NCBI RefSeq assembly: GCF_001500045.1
Contig: NZ_LQIX01000007.1
Span: 1 to 64,000 of the forward strand
DNA: 64,000 nucleotides
Direction: 5' to 3'
From: Mycobacterium sp. GA-1199
GTDB lineage: Bacteria; Actinomycetota; Actinomycetes; Mycobacteriales; Mycobacteriaceae
The notes beneath the pieces are model-generated. The model saw only the letters and a program-made list of their open reading frames with translations. It searched no databases and was not told the DNA's origin. The translations under genes and the position numbers were made by a program. Positions 34,817 to 41,783 of the stretch are shown piece after piece (position 1 is the first letter of the stretch; the number at the start of each line of letters is the position of its first letter).

Positions 34817-35152
34817 ATGGCCAGGACGAAAGGCGCTGCGCTGACCGTGGTGCAACCCGGCAAAGGCGATGTGGTTTCCATTCCCCGCGGTCAGATGCAT
34901 GCCATGTGGAATGCCGGATCCGACCCCGGGCGGATCATCGAGGTCATCGCCCCCGGTGGGGGTTTCGAAAGTTACTTCCGCGAGTTGGGCGAGCTGCTGA
35001 TGTCCGGGCAGGCCGCGGTGGCACCCGGCTCACCGTTGCATGAGTCGGCCGAATTCACCGAGCTGGCAGCCAGATACGGCCTGACCCCTGCCGCACCGGA
35101 CTGGCTGGACGACGTGGTACGCCGGTACGGATTGTCACCGGCGACACATTGA
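34817..35152 (+). CDS. Cupin-like protein lacking its N-terminal half
   Basis: A 111-residue frame with AGGAG before the ATG. It holds the second half of a small cupin (GDVVSIPRGQMHAMWNAGSD and RIIEVIAPGGGFESYFREL). The first metal-binding motif of cupins (HxH...E) and the strands before it are missing; residues 1-17 look unrelated. It may be a degraded gene that can still be translated. It lies 10 bases after the broken nitroreductase, in a segment showing other decay. Confidence 0.55.
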   Translation: MARTKGAALTVVQPGKGDVVSIPRGQMHAMWNAGSDPGRIIEVIAPGGGFESYFRELGELLMSGQAAVAPGSPLHESAEFTELAARYGLTPAAPDWLDDVVRRYGLSPATH

Positions 35153-35398
35153 GTAGGCCGCTCACTTCTTCAAGGTGAACCGGTTGATGTCGATGTACCT
35201 CGCGTGATGAACCTGTTGAAGCTCGACTGCCCGTCCGATAGTCAGGTCTTTACTCGGCGATCTGCTCCGCGGTCAGCAGGTGATCGCGTGCAGGAGTCTC
35301 GCCCCGCCGTCGGGCATGACGCGCTGGGCCATCTTCGAAGAAGTTGCTTAGTGGTTCTTAACCGAAAAGCTCGAAAGCTGCGATGGAGACGCATTAGC
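35153..35398. other. No gene recognised
   Basis: About 250 bases of lower G+C with no plausible coding frame on either strand. No RNA gene or clear repeat was recognised. It lies between the truncated cupin and the decayed secreted-protein copy. Confidence 0.5.
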
Positions 35399-35625
35399 CA
35401 AGCTTTCTCGCCGGGGCTGTCGAGGTAGGTGGTGGATGTCCGATTCATCAAGAACAGTTAGCCGGCGCGGCGGCTCTGCGGTGCGCGCTCGCGGCCGTTC
35501 CCGTCGCCACCGGCCGGGAGTTGCCCCATGCGATCGGTCGCTGAACCGGCATGCCGCCAAAGTACCGATTGTCGATGGCATACCGCCGACGTGCGTTCCA
35601 GCGCGCGGAGCGACCAAACTCTGCC
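35399..35625 (+). pseudogene. Decayed copy of the small secreted-protein gene at 41443
   Basis: This stretch aligns with 41409-41630 both in the leader (TTCTCGCCGGGGCTGTCGA here, TTCTCGCCGAGGCTGTCGA there) and in the body. Matching blocks include GGATGT-CGATT-ATCAAGA, TGCGCGCTCGC, GCGATCGGTCG/GCAATCGGTCGG, GAACCGGCATGC, ATTGTCGA and CCGACGTGCG. Insertions and deletions break the frame: the frame of the intact homologue (CALAA...) here meets a stop after AIGR. The open frame from 35436 is therefore a by-product. About 230 bases after it, up to the next gene, show nothing further. Confidence 0.7.
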
Positions 35626-35854
35626 CGTCGAACCCAACTGCGGTGCTGTCCGCGTCAGCCAGTCTCCTTGCAGCACTGATGTATCCGCATCGAGGGACAT
35701 CTATCGCGCTGTAGCGCCCACAGAACAAATTCCGGGCGATCATCGGTGTGGATTCGCGGATATCGGCGGCGTCGCGATGCTAGGGTGCTCGCGAATGTGA
35801 CCATATGCGCTGGCGAAGGGCATGTTCTGTACTGGATCGTCGAAGAGGAGACAG

Positions 35855-37516
35855 ATGCTCCAGGAGCAGCACGACGAGGCCATCACAGCTTATGGTGAGC
35901 GTGGTTGGTGGGTGCCTGAGGAAGGTCCAGACCACCCCCTGGAACAAGATCGGCGATCCCGGCGCCTTGCTGCCCTCAAGGCCTCTGCCCTGAGGACTTC
36001 CGTCGGTTTGGTGTTCGCCGCGGTTCTGTGGCTGCTCGGGCTACGACTCGGAGCCACTCTGCTTGTGTTGATGGTGATCGCGCTCGCGTTGATTGGCGTC
36101 TTTCGGCCGGCCGAGGGAGCGACGATCGACCGGGGCATCGCCCGGTTCGCTGCGTCAGCGGCGCGAGCCATAGCGGCGGTTCTGTTAGCAATCATCTACT
36201 TCGTCGTCATAACTCCGGTGTCTCTTTTTCTTCGCCTCTTCGGTCGCAACCCCCTTACTTCACCCGGTGTCAATCCCGAAAGCACCTGGATCATCAAGCC
36301 GCGCTTATCCGATCCAACGATGGCTCGCCGCCAGTTCAGTGTCGAACCGGAAGTGATCGGTTGGAGACCCAGGGGGCGCGGGGCCACAGCAAGACATGTT
36401 GCGGCGATGACTTTTCGCGCGGCGCTGGTGTTGGTCGTCGTCGATCTTGCCATCGGGCTTTCATTCCCGCAGTGGGCGCCCCATGGTGGCGTTCGCGTCG
36501 GAGGCAATGAAGGCACTTGGGACGACATCTTTACAGCACAGATCTCTTCAGCCGCCATGGCGGCGGATCAAGACTGGGCTGCTGATTGGTTCAACGAGTT
36601 CGAGTACATATACACGCACAACACGTATGTGCCGCTCTTAGGCATGGTGAACGGGGACCATAAGGGCAACTACATCAACATTGTCGACCACGCCCGCAAG
36701 ACCTATACCGCCCCGGGAGTGGGTGGAGACGCCACCTCCGTATACATGTTCGGCGGGTCGACAATGTGGGGCTACGGTCAACGCGACTTGTACACGATTC
36801 CTTCTCAAGTGGCTCGATTAGCCGAAGAGGACGGTATTCCGGTCCGTATCACCAACTACGGTCAGGTCGCGTGGGGAATCTGGCAGGAACTAGCTCTCCT
36901 TCAGCAGCTACTCAGCGAAGGGCGGGTCCCCGACGTGGCAGTCTTTTACGACGGCGCGAATGACGTTGCCGAGCAGGTGGAAGGACTCACGACCGAACCT
37001 ACGTACCCGGGTGGGAACTTCGTAAGCCAGGCTGTGGAAAGGGCTCGCTTGCGTGGCGGGGCGGCGGGCCTCAAAGACTCTCTCATGGCTTTTTACGCGC
37101 AACACAGCATTCTGACGCGCATGGCCCTGACCTCGAACTCTAGGAGGGCCGTGCCGGAATTCACTCCAGAGCTGACCCAAGAGCGGGCACGCAACGCTGT
37201 GAACCTCTACGACAGGGCGGTCGGGGTCATCGAACAGCTGGCGAGAAGCTACGGTTTCAAGGCCGTGTTCGTCTGGCAGCCACTTGCGTATAGCACTGAG
37301 GGCGGCGATGCCGAACGCTACGCGAGCCCAGATGAGTGGGGAGTTGGTGCGGCATTCCTTGAGGCGACGAACCTCATGACCCCTCCAGCCATCAACCTCG
37401 CCGACACACTGGACGGCGTAGAGGAAGCCGTGTTCATGGACAACGCGCATACCAATGAATTGGGCGCGGAACTTGTTGCCCGAGTCATCTATCCACACCT
37501 GGGGTTGAAGTCATGA
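35855..37516 (+). CDS. SxtJ-like membrane domain fused to SGNH/GDSL-type hydrolase
   Basis: A 553-residue protein; ATG 35855 is preceded by GAGGAG. Residues ~45-150 hold two or three helices and end IIYFVVITPVSLFLRLFGRN then PLTSPGVNPESTWI. This matches the pattern I recall for the SxtJ membrane family (YFLIITPIGLxxRLFGKDPL...SYW) linked to carbamoyltransferases. A further helix lies near 184-204. The C-terminal half is SGNH-like: block I FGGSTMWGYG (~297), block III YDGANDV (~364) and D-x-x-H in DNAHTNELGAE (~527). The stop overlaps a 20-codon frame leading into the carbamoyltransferase, so the genes are coupled. Codons and composition are more A/T-rich than the surroundings, suggesting transfer. 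Substrate unknown. Confidence 0.75.
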   Translation: MLQEQHDEAITAYGERGWWVPEEGPDHPLEQDRRSRRLAALKASALRTSVGLVFAAVLWLLGLRLGATLLVLMVIALALIGVFRPAEGATIDRGIARFAASAARAIAAVLLAIIYFVVITPVSLFLRLFGRNPLTSPGVNPESTWIIKPRLSDPTMARRQFSVEPEVIGWRPRGRGATARHVAAMTFRAALVLVVVDLAIGLSFPQWAPHGGVRVGGNEGTWDDIFTAQISSAAMAADQDWAADWFNEFEYIYTHNTYVPLLGMVNGDHKGNYINIVDHARKTYTAPGVGGDATSVYMFGGSTMWGYGQRDLYTIPSQVARLAEEDGIPVRITNYGQVAWGIWQELALLQQLLSEGRVPDVAVFYDGANDVAEQVEGLTTEPTYPGGNFVSQAVERARLRGGAAGLKDSLMAFYAQHSILTRMALTSNSRRAVPEFTPELTQERARNAVNLYDRAVGVIEQLARSYGFKAVFVWQPLAYSTEGGDAERYASPDEWGVGAAFLEATNLMTPPAINLADTLDGVEEAVFMDNAHTNELGAELVARVIYPHLGLKS

Positions 37517-37575
37517 GTAATCGGGAAGCTGTCGGCGGGATGGTCGAGCTGATCGGCGGCGCGGTGCGGACATGA
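37513..37575 (+). CDS. 20-codon coupling ORF between SGNH and carbamoyltransferase genes
   Basis: The frame MSNREAVGGMVELIGGAVRT begins in the ATGA that contains the upstream stop. It ends in the ATGA that contains the carbamoyltransferase start. Overlaps on both sides suggest it may be translated as a bridge for coupling. There is no strong ribosome site or known similarity. It could be a chance frame. Confidence 0.3.
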   Translation: MSNREAVGGMVELIGGAVRT

Positions 37576-39398
37576 ACATCCTCGGTATAAGCGCCTTCTA
37601 CCATGACTCGGCTGCTGCTCTGGTACGAGATGGGCAGATTATCGCCGCCGCGCAGGAGGAACGGTTCACCCGCCTTAAGCACGACCCGGGGTTCCCGAAG
37701 AACTCGATCGCGTACTGCCTCGGCGCAGGAGGCGTTGACCGCACTGGAATCGATGCAATCGCCTTCTACGAGAAGCCGATAACCCGGTTCATTCGTCTGC
37801 TCAAGACGTACGCCACCATTGCTCCGCGGGGATTTCGCTCCTTCCGGACGGCGCTTCCGCAGTGGCTGGGAACAAAACTCTGGATTACCTATGAGATCGA
37901 ACGCAATCTAAAAGCGCTCGGGTACGAGATGCCATCGGAGCTGTACTTTACGGAGCATCACGAGAGTCACGCCGCAAGCGCCTTTTACCCCTCACCGTTC
38001 GAATCGGCCGCTGTCCTCACGATGGACGGAGTCGGCGAGTGGGCGACTGCGAGCATCGGCCGTGGGGTCGGCAATCAGCTGGAGATCCATCGCGAAATGC
38101 GATTCCCGCACTCGGTTGGACTGCTCTATTCCGCATTCACCTATTTTTGCGGCTTCCGAGTCAACTCAGGCGAATACAAACTCATGGGCCTCGCGCCATA
38201 CGGTGAACCGGCCTACGTCGATGTCATTACAGACAACCTTGTCGACATTCACACCGACGGTTCAATCCGACTCAATCTCAGGTACTTCGACTTCCTGGGC
38301 GGCCTCACTATGACGAATGACCGTTTTGCCGAACTGTTCGGCGGGCCACCTCGTCCTCCGGAAAGCGACATCACTCGGAGGGAGATGGATATCGCCCGCT
38401 CCATCCAGGATGTCACAGAAGAGATCGTGATGCGGATGGCCGCGACAACCGCGGCCATCACCCAGGAGAAGAACTTGTGCTTAGCGGGCGGTGTTGCTCT
38501 CAACAGCGTCGCGAACGGAAGGCTGCTCCGCGAAGGGCCATTCACCGACATCTGGATTCAGCCGGCGGCGGGGGACGCCGGAGGGTCCGTCGGCGCGGCG
38601 TTGCACACGTGGTACCAGATCGCCGGTAACACACGGCACATCGCAGGTGACGGCATGGAGGGAGCGTATCTCGGGCCTCAATTCTCGTCAGACGAGATTT
38701 CCGCATACCTCTCGTCGCACGGCTACCCTTTCGATACGGTCACAGACGCCGATGAGCGAGCCCGTCGAATCGCGGAGCTGATCGCGGAAGGCAACGTCGT
38801 GGGTCTGTTCACCGGCCGCATGGAGTTCGGGCCTCGCGCCCTCGGGAATCGTTCGATTCTTGGAGACGCTCGGTCGTCGCAAATGCAGTCGGTCATGAAC
38901 CTGAAGATCAAATATCGAGAGTCGTTTCGCCCGTTCGCGCCCTCGGTTCTCGAGGAACGAGCCAAGGATTACTTCGACCTCGACGCGCCTTCCCCATACA
39001 TGCTCTTGGTGAGTCCGGTCCGCGAGGAGATACGTACCGCTCCCGACAGCGATGGATCAGGCGAGATCTGGAGCGAGGTCAACAAGGTGCGGTCGTCGAT
39101 CCCCGCGGTTACCCATGTCGACTACTCCGCACGCATTCAAACGGTCTCGCGGGAAACAAACCCGTTCTACCACAACGTTTTAGCGTCATTCGAAGAACTA
39201 ACGGGATGCCCCGTGGTCGTCAACACCTCGTTCAACGTCCGAGGGGAGCCGATCGTCTGCACTCCACAGGACGCTTACCGGTGTTTCATGAATACCGAGA
39301 TGGACTATCTGATCCTCGAGGATCACATATTAGACAAACGACTGCAGCCTGGCCGTGAGGACAGAGAATTGTTTTCGATTTCGACGGTACTCGACTGA
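37572..39398 (+). CDS. NodU/CmcH/SxtI-family carbamoyltransferase
   Basis: A 608-residue enzyme with both domains of the family. The N-terminal kinase-like (ASKHA) part has ILGISAFYHDSAAALVRDG, EHHESHAASAFYPSPF (the conserved His pair), VLTMDGVGEWATAS and SGEYKLMGLAPYG. The C-terminal YrdC-like part has FTGRMEFGPRALGNRSIL and VVVNTSFNVRGEPIV. It makes carbamoyl-adenylate from carbamoyl phosphate and ATP and transfers the carbamoyl group to a hydroxyl acceptor (as NodU on Nod factor, SxtI in saxitoxin, CmcH on cephem). The acceptor here is unknown; envelope glycolipid or polyketide are guesses. It is coupled on both sides, ATGA upstream and TGATG to the SxtK-like gene. Confidence 0.9.
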   Translation: MNILGISAFYHDSAAALVRDGQIIAAAQEERFTRLKHDPGFPKNSIAYCLGAGGVDRTGIDAIAFYEKPITRFIRLLKTYATIAPRGFRSFRTALPQWLGTKLWITYEIERNLKALGYEMPSELYFTEHHESHAASAFYPSPFESAAVLTMDGVGEWATASIGRGVGNQLEIHREMRFPHSVGLLYSAFTYFCGFRVNSGEYKLMGLAPYGEPAYVDVITDNLVDIHTDGSIRLNLRYFDFLGGLTMTNDRFAELFGGPPRPPESDITRREMDIARSIQDVTEEIVMRMAATTAAITQEKNLCLAGGVALNSVANGRLLREGPFTDIWIQPAAGDAGGSVGAALHTWYQIAGNTRHIAGDGMEGAYLGPQFSSDEISAYLSSHGYPFDTVTDADERARRIAELIAEGNVVGLFTGRMEFGPRALGNRSILGDARSSQMQSVMNLKIKYRESFRPFAPSVLEERAKDYFDLDAPSPYMLLVSPVREEIRTAPDSDGSGEIWSEVNKVRSSIPAVTHVDYSARIQTVSRETNPFYHNVLASFEELTGCPVVVNTSFNVRGEPIVCTPQDAYRCFMNTEMDYLILEDHILDKRLQPGREDRELFSISTVLD

Positions 39399-39565
39399 TG
39401 CGGCGCGCCTTCTACGCCTGGAAAATGCTGACAGAGTTCAGCAGATACGCCGTCGTGAACAGAGCCTACTGGGTGATCCCCATGATCATACTGTTGCTGG
39501 GCGTCGCGGGCCTGCTCGGCGTCGTCCAAGTCACCGTTCCCTTCACCCTGTACGCGCTCTTCTGA
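39398..39565 (+). CDS. Small SxtK/DUF5989-like membrane protein
   Basis: A 55-residue protein whose ATG overlaps the TGA of the carbamoyltransferase (TGATG). It reads MRRAFYAWKMLTEFSRYAVV then NRAYWVIPMIILLLGVAGLL and ends VPFTLYALF. This is a short amphipathic start, a W-x-x-P entry to one membrane helix, and an aromatic end. This matches the pattern I recall for DUF5989, and the size (about 54 residues) and linkage of SxtK, which accompanies SxtI carbamoyltransferases. With the SxtJ-like region at 35855 it completes an I-J-K set. Probably a membrane tether or cofactor for carbamoyl transfer (inference). Confidence 0.75.
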   Translation: MRRAFYAWKMLTEFSRYAVVNRAYWVIPMIILLLGVAGLLGVVQVTVPFTLYALF

Positions 39566-40191
39566 GCAGTTGGTCGACAGCCAGATCGCGCGGATTCCGG
39601 CATTCGCCTCTAACGTATCCCGCACCACGGTGCCGACGACGCTTTCCTCAAGACGCCGGGGGAAACACAAGCCGGGCCGGGGGTTTCGATTTGGCTTGGC
39701 TGCCGATAGTCACTGAGCAACGGGTAACTCGGCTATCGGGCGCTGCAGCAAACGGAAGCGCTTGAGCCCCTGCGGGAACGAGCTGTCGGAAGGCCCCACG
39801 CTCGCACCTTGAGCTACTTTGAACAACGTCGTCCGAGTTCTATCAATTCTGGACAACCATCGCTACAGGGAACAGCGGCGCCGTTGTTGTCGGGTGCCGG
39901 GTTGACGCTCGATACTGCGATCAATCATCTTCTGATTCAACGCGTCTCAGCCGCTTGCTGACACTACAAGGGCAAACAGAAAAACATGCTTTACGGGCTC
40001 CGATCGGACATGAGGGTGTGTGAGCTCCGCGCACGGAAAGTCGGTCCAGACACATCGAACCGCGTACTGCGCTGCCCCGCAGGCTAAGTCAGATTGGCAG
40101 AGCGCGCCGTTCAATCAGCCAACACGGGTCAGCTTGCCTTCAGCATCCATCTCACGAAACGACTGATGCCACGCCGCTGTGACACTGTTCC
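39566..40191. other. 626-base gap without recognisable gene
   Basis: No frame on either strand looks like a real gene, and no tRNA, strong terminator or insertion-sequence end was recognised. Composition is more A/T-rich than the rest of the window. It separates the carbamoyltransferase operon from the methyltransferase and may hold that gene's promoter. Confidence 0.5.
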
Positions 40192-41262
40192 TTGATCTTG
40201 AGTTCGAAGTTACACTTCGGCGTGACCTATTCCGGGCTCAACGATCTCTTCAACGAACATTCCGAGTTGTTGTGTTGCCCGCGTTGCGGCGGCGCCCTGG
40301 TAGTCCGAGGCGACGACTCATCCTGTGCCCAGTGTCGGCAGCACTATCCTGCCCAGGACGGCGTGACATCGCTTTTCGTACCGAATGATTGGAGCGACTC
40401 GAAAGAGGACGTCACCCAAGAGATCAAGGCGTTCTACGAGGTGAACCCCTTCCCGAATTACGACGACTTCGACAGCGTGGGCAGCTTGATCGACAAGGCG
40501 CGAAAGGCGGTGTTCGCCAAGCTACTCGACGAACAGATCCCGGCTGGCGCGCGCGTGATCGAGTGCGGATGCGGCACCGGCCAGCTCACCAACTTTCTCG
40601 CCATCCGCAACCGGGCGGTGATCGGGACCGATCTCTGCCTGAACTCGCTGAAAATGGCCACAGCCTTCAAGCAGCAGAACAATCTCAAACGCGCCCACTT
40701 TCTGCAAATGAACTTGTTCAGACCGGCGTTCAAACCGGGCACGTTCGACTTGGTGATCTCAAACGGGGTGTTGCACCATACGAGCGATCCACAGCTCGGC
40801 TTCGAGTCGATCTCGCGGCTGGTGCGGCCAGGCGGCTACATCATGATCGGTCTCTATCACAGGTTCGGGCGGCTGGCCACTGACATCCGTCGCTTCGCCT
40901 TCAAGGCCACCAACGATCGCTTGATGTTTCTCGATCGCCACGCCGTAGATGCCCGAGTCAGCACGCAGAAGCGCCGTTCGTGGTTCATGGATCAGTACAA
41001 GAATCCGCACGAATCGAAGCACACCGTCGGCGAGGTAGTCGGGTGGCTCAAGGACGTCGGCTTCGACTTCGTGCATGCGATCCCGAAGACCGAGCCGTTC
41101 ACCGAGCTGGCCGAAGACGAGCAGCTTTTCAAGCCGGAGCGACTCGGCAGCAGATTCGAGCGCTTGCTGGTGAACCTCGGGATGATGGTTACCGGCCATC
41201 GCGAGGGCGGATTCTTCATCGTCATCGCGCGGCGGCCGGTGGAGCAAGCGGCCAACCCATAG
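40192..41262 (+). CDS. SAM-dependent methyltransferase with N-terminal zinc-ribbon (Trm112-like)
   Basis: A protein of up to 356 residues. An N-terminal zinc ribbon (LLCCPRCGGALVVRGDDSSC...CRQHYP), like the Trm112 domain, precedes a class I methyltransferase core: VIECGCGTGQLTNFLA, TDLCLNSLKMA, FDLVISNGVLHHTSDP and RLVRPGGYIMIGLYH. The start is unclear: TTG at 40192 or GTG at 40222 (VTYSGLNDLF), neither with a good ribosome site. Such ribbon-methyltransferase fusions often modify sugars or natural products. It lies downstream of the carbamoyltransferase module on the same strand and may act on the same product (inference). Confidence 0.8.
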   Translation: MILSSKLHFGVTYSGLNDLFNEHSELLCCPRCGGALVVRGDDSSCAQCRQHYPAQDGVTSLFVPNDWSDSKEDVTQEIKAFYEVNPFPNYDDFDSVGSLIDKARKAVFAKLLDEQIPAGARVIECGCGTGQLTNFLAIRNRAVIGTDLCLNSLKMATAFKQQNNLKRAHFLQMNLFRPAFKPGTFDLVISNGVLHHTSDPQLGFESISRLVRPGGYIMIGLYHRFGRLATDIRRFAFKATNDRLMFLDRHAVDARVSTQKRRSWFMDQYKNPHESKHTVGEVVGWLKDVGFDFVHAIPKTEPFTELAEDEQLFKPERLGSRFERLLVNLGMMVTGHREGGFFIVIARRPVEQAANP

Positions 41263-41265
41263 ATT

Positions 41266-41365
41266 GGCCCACCCCGTTTCGAACTGAAGAACCGCATCCT
41301 CGCGCGCCTTGATGACGGCATGAGCACGGCGCGTCAATTCTTCGGATCCAACGGCACATTGGCGA
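41266..41365 (+). pseudogene. Fragment of an HD-domain gene (3' part)
   Basis: Right after the methyltransferase stop, the sequence GAACTGAAGAACCGCATCCT with following GACGGCATGA, TTCGG and TTGGCG matches 33926-34018 in the HD gene. Translated, FELKNRILARLDDGM corresponds to DFKNRILAAFNDGM there. Only about 30 codons remain, with no start or catalytic residues. It is a remnant of a second HD-family gene. Confidence 0.65.
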
Positions 41366-41442
41366 TATTCTCGCCTCAGCCTCGCAGTGAGCGGCTCGAA
41401 TCAGACAAGCATTCTCGCCGAGGCTGTCGAAGGAGGTGTCGG

Positions 41443-41694
41443 ATGTACCGATTATCAAGATTTGCTAGCCGATACGCGGGTGCGGCGGTTCTCGGATGCG
41501 CGCTCGCCGCGGGTTCCGTTATCGCCGCGCTGGGCGGCGTCTCTGCGCAATCGGTCGGCGAACCGGCATGCAGCGGAAGTGAATCCATTGTCGACGGTAC
41601 ACCGACGTGCGCCCCGTCGCCTGCGGCACCGGGGGTGTCCAACGTGCAGCCTGCCCCGGCCGACACTCAACAGCAAGACGGCGGACATCACTGA
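41443..41694 (+). CDS. Small secreted protein
   Basis: An 83-residue protein with an excellent ribosome site (AAGGAGG, 6 bases before the ATG). The signal peptide (YAGAAVLGCALAAGSVIAAL) probably ends near VSAQS. The ~48-residue mature peptide has two cysteines (EPACSGSES, GTPTCAPSP), so one disulfide, and a Pro/Gln/Asp/His-rich end. A decayed paralogue with the same leader lies at 35399-35625. No family recognised. The first open frame start upstream (41320) ignores the ribosome site. Confidence 0.75.
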   Translation: MYRLSRFASRYAGAAVLGCALAAGSVIAALGGVSAQSVGEPACSGSESIVDGTPTCAPSPAAPGVSNVQPAPADTQQQDGGHH

Positions 41695-41708
41695 GAGGCT
41701 TGCGCCGC

Positions 41709-41734
41709 TCGTCACGACGCCCGGCCCGTGACGA
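41709..41734. terminator. Possible terminator between convergent genes
   Basis: An 8-bp inverted repeat (TCGTCACG at 41709-41716, CGTGACGA at 41727-41734) with a 10-base loop sits between the stop of the secreted-protein gene (41694) and the convergent gene ending at 41784. There is no T-tract on either side, so this is tentative. Confidence 0.4.
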
Positions 41735-41783
41735 CAACAGCCCCGGGCCATACGGCACCGGGACTGCCTGAGGGCAGACGCAG

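Noticed and set aside
35436..35714. A 92-codon frame as a real gene
   Set aside because: The stretch is a decayed copy of the secreted-protein gene at 41443; this frame differs from the intact gene's and encodes Arg-rich text with no signal peptide.
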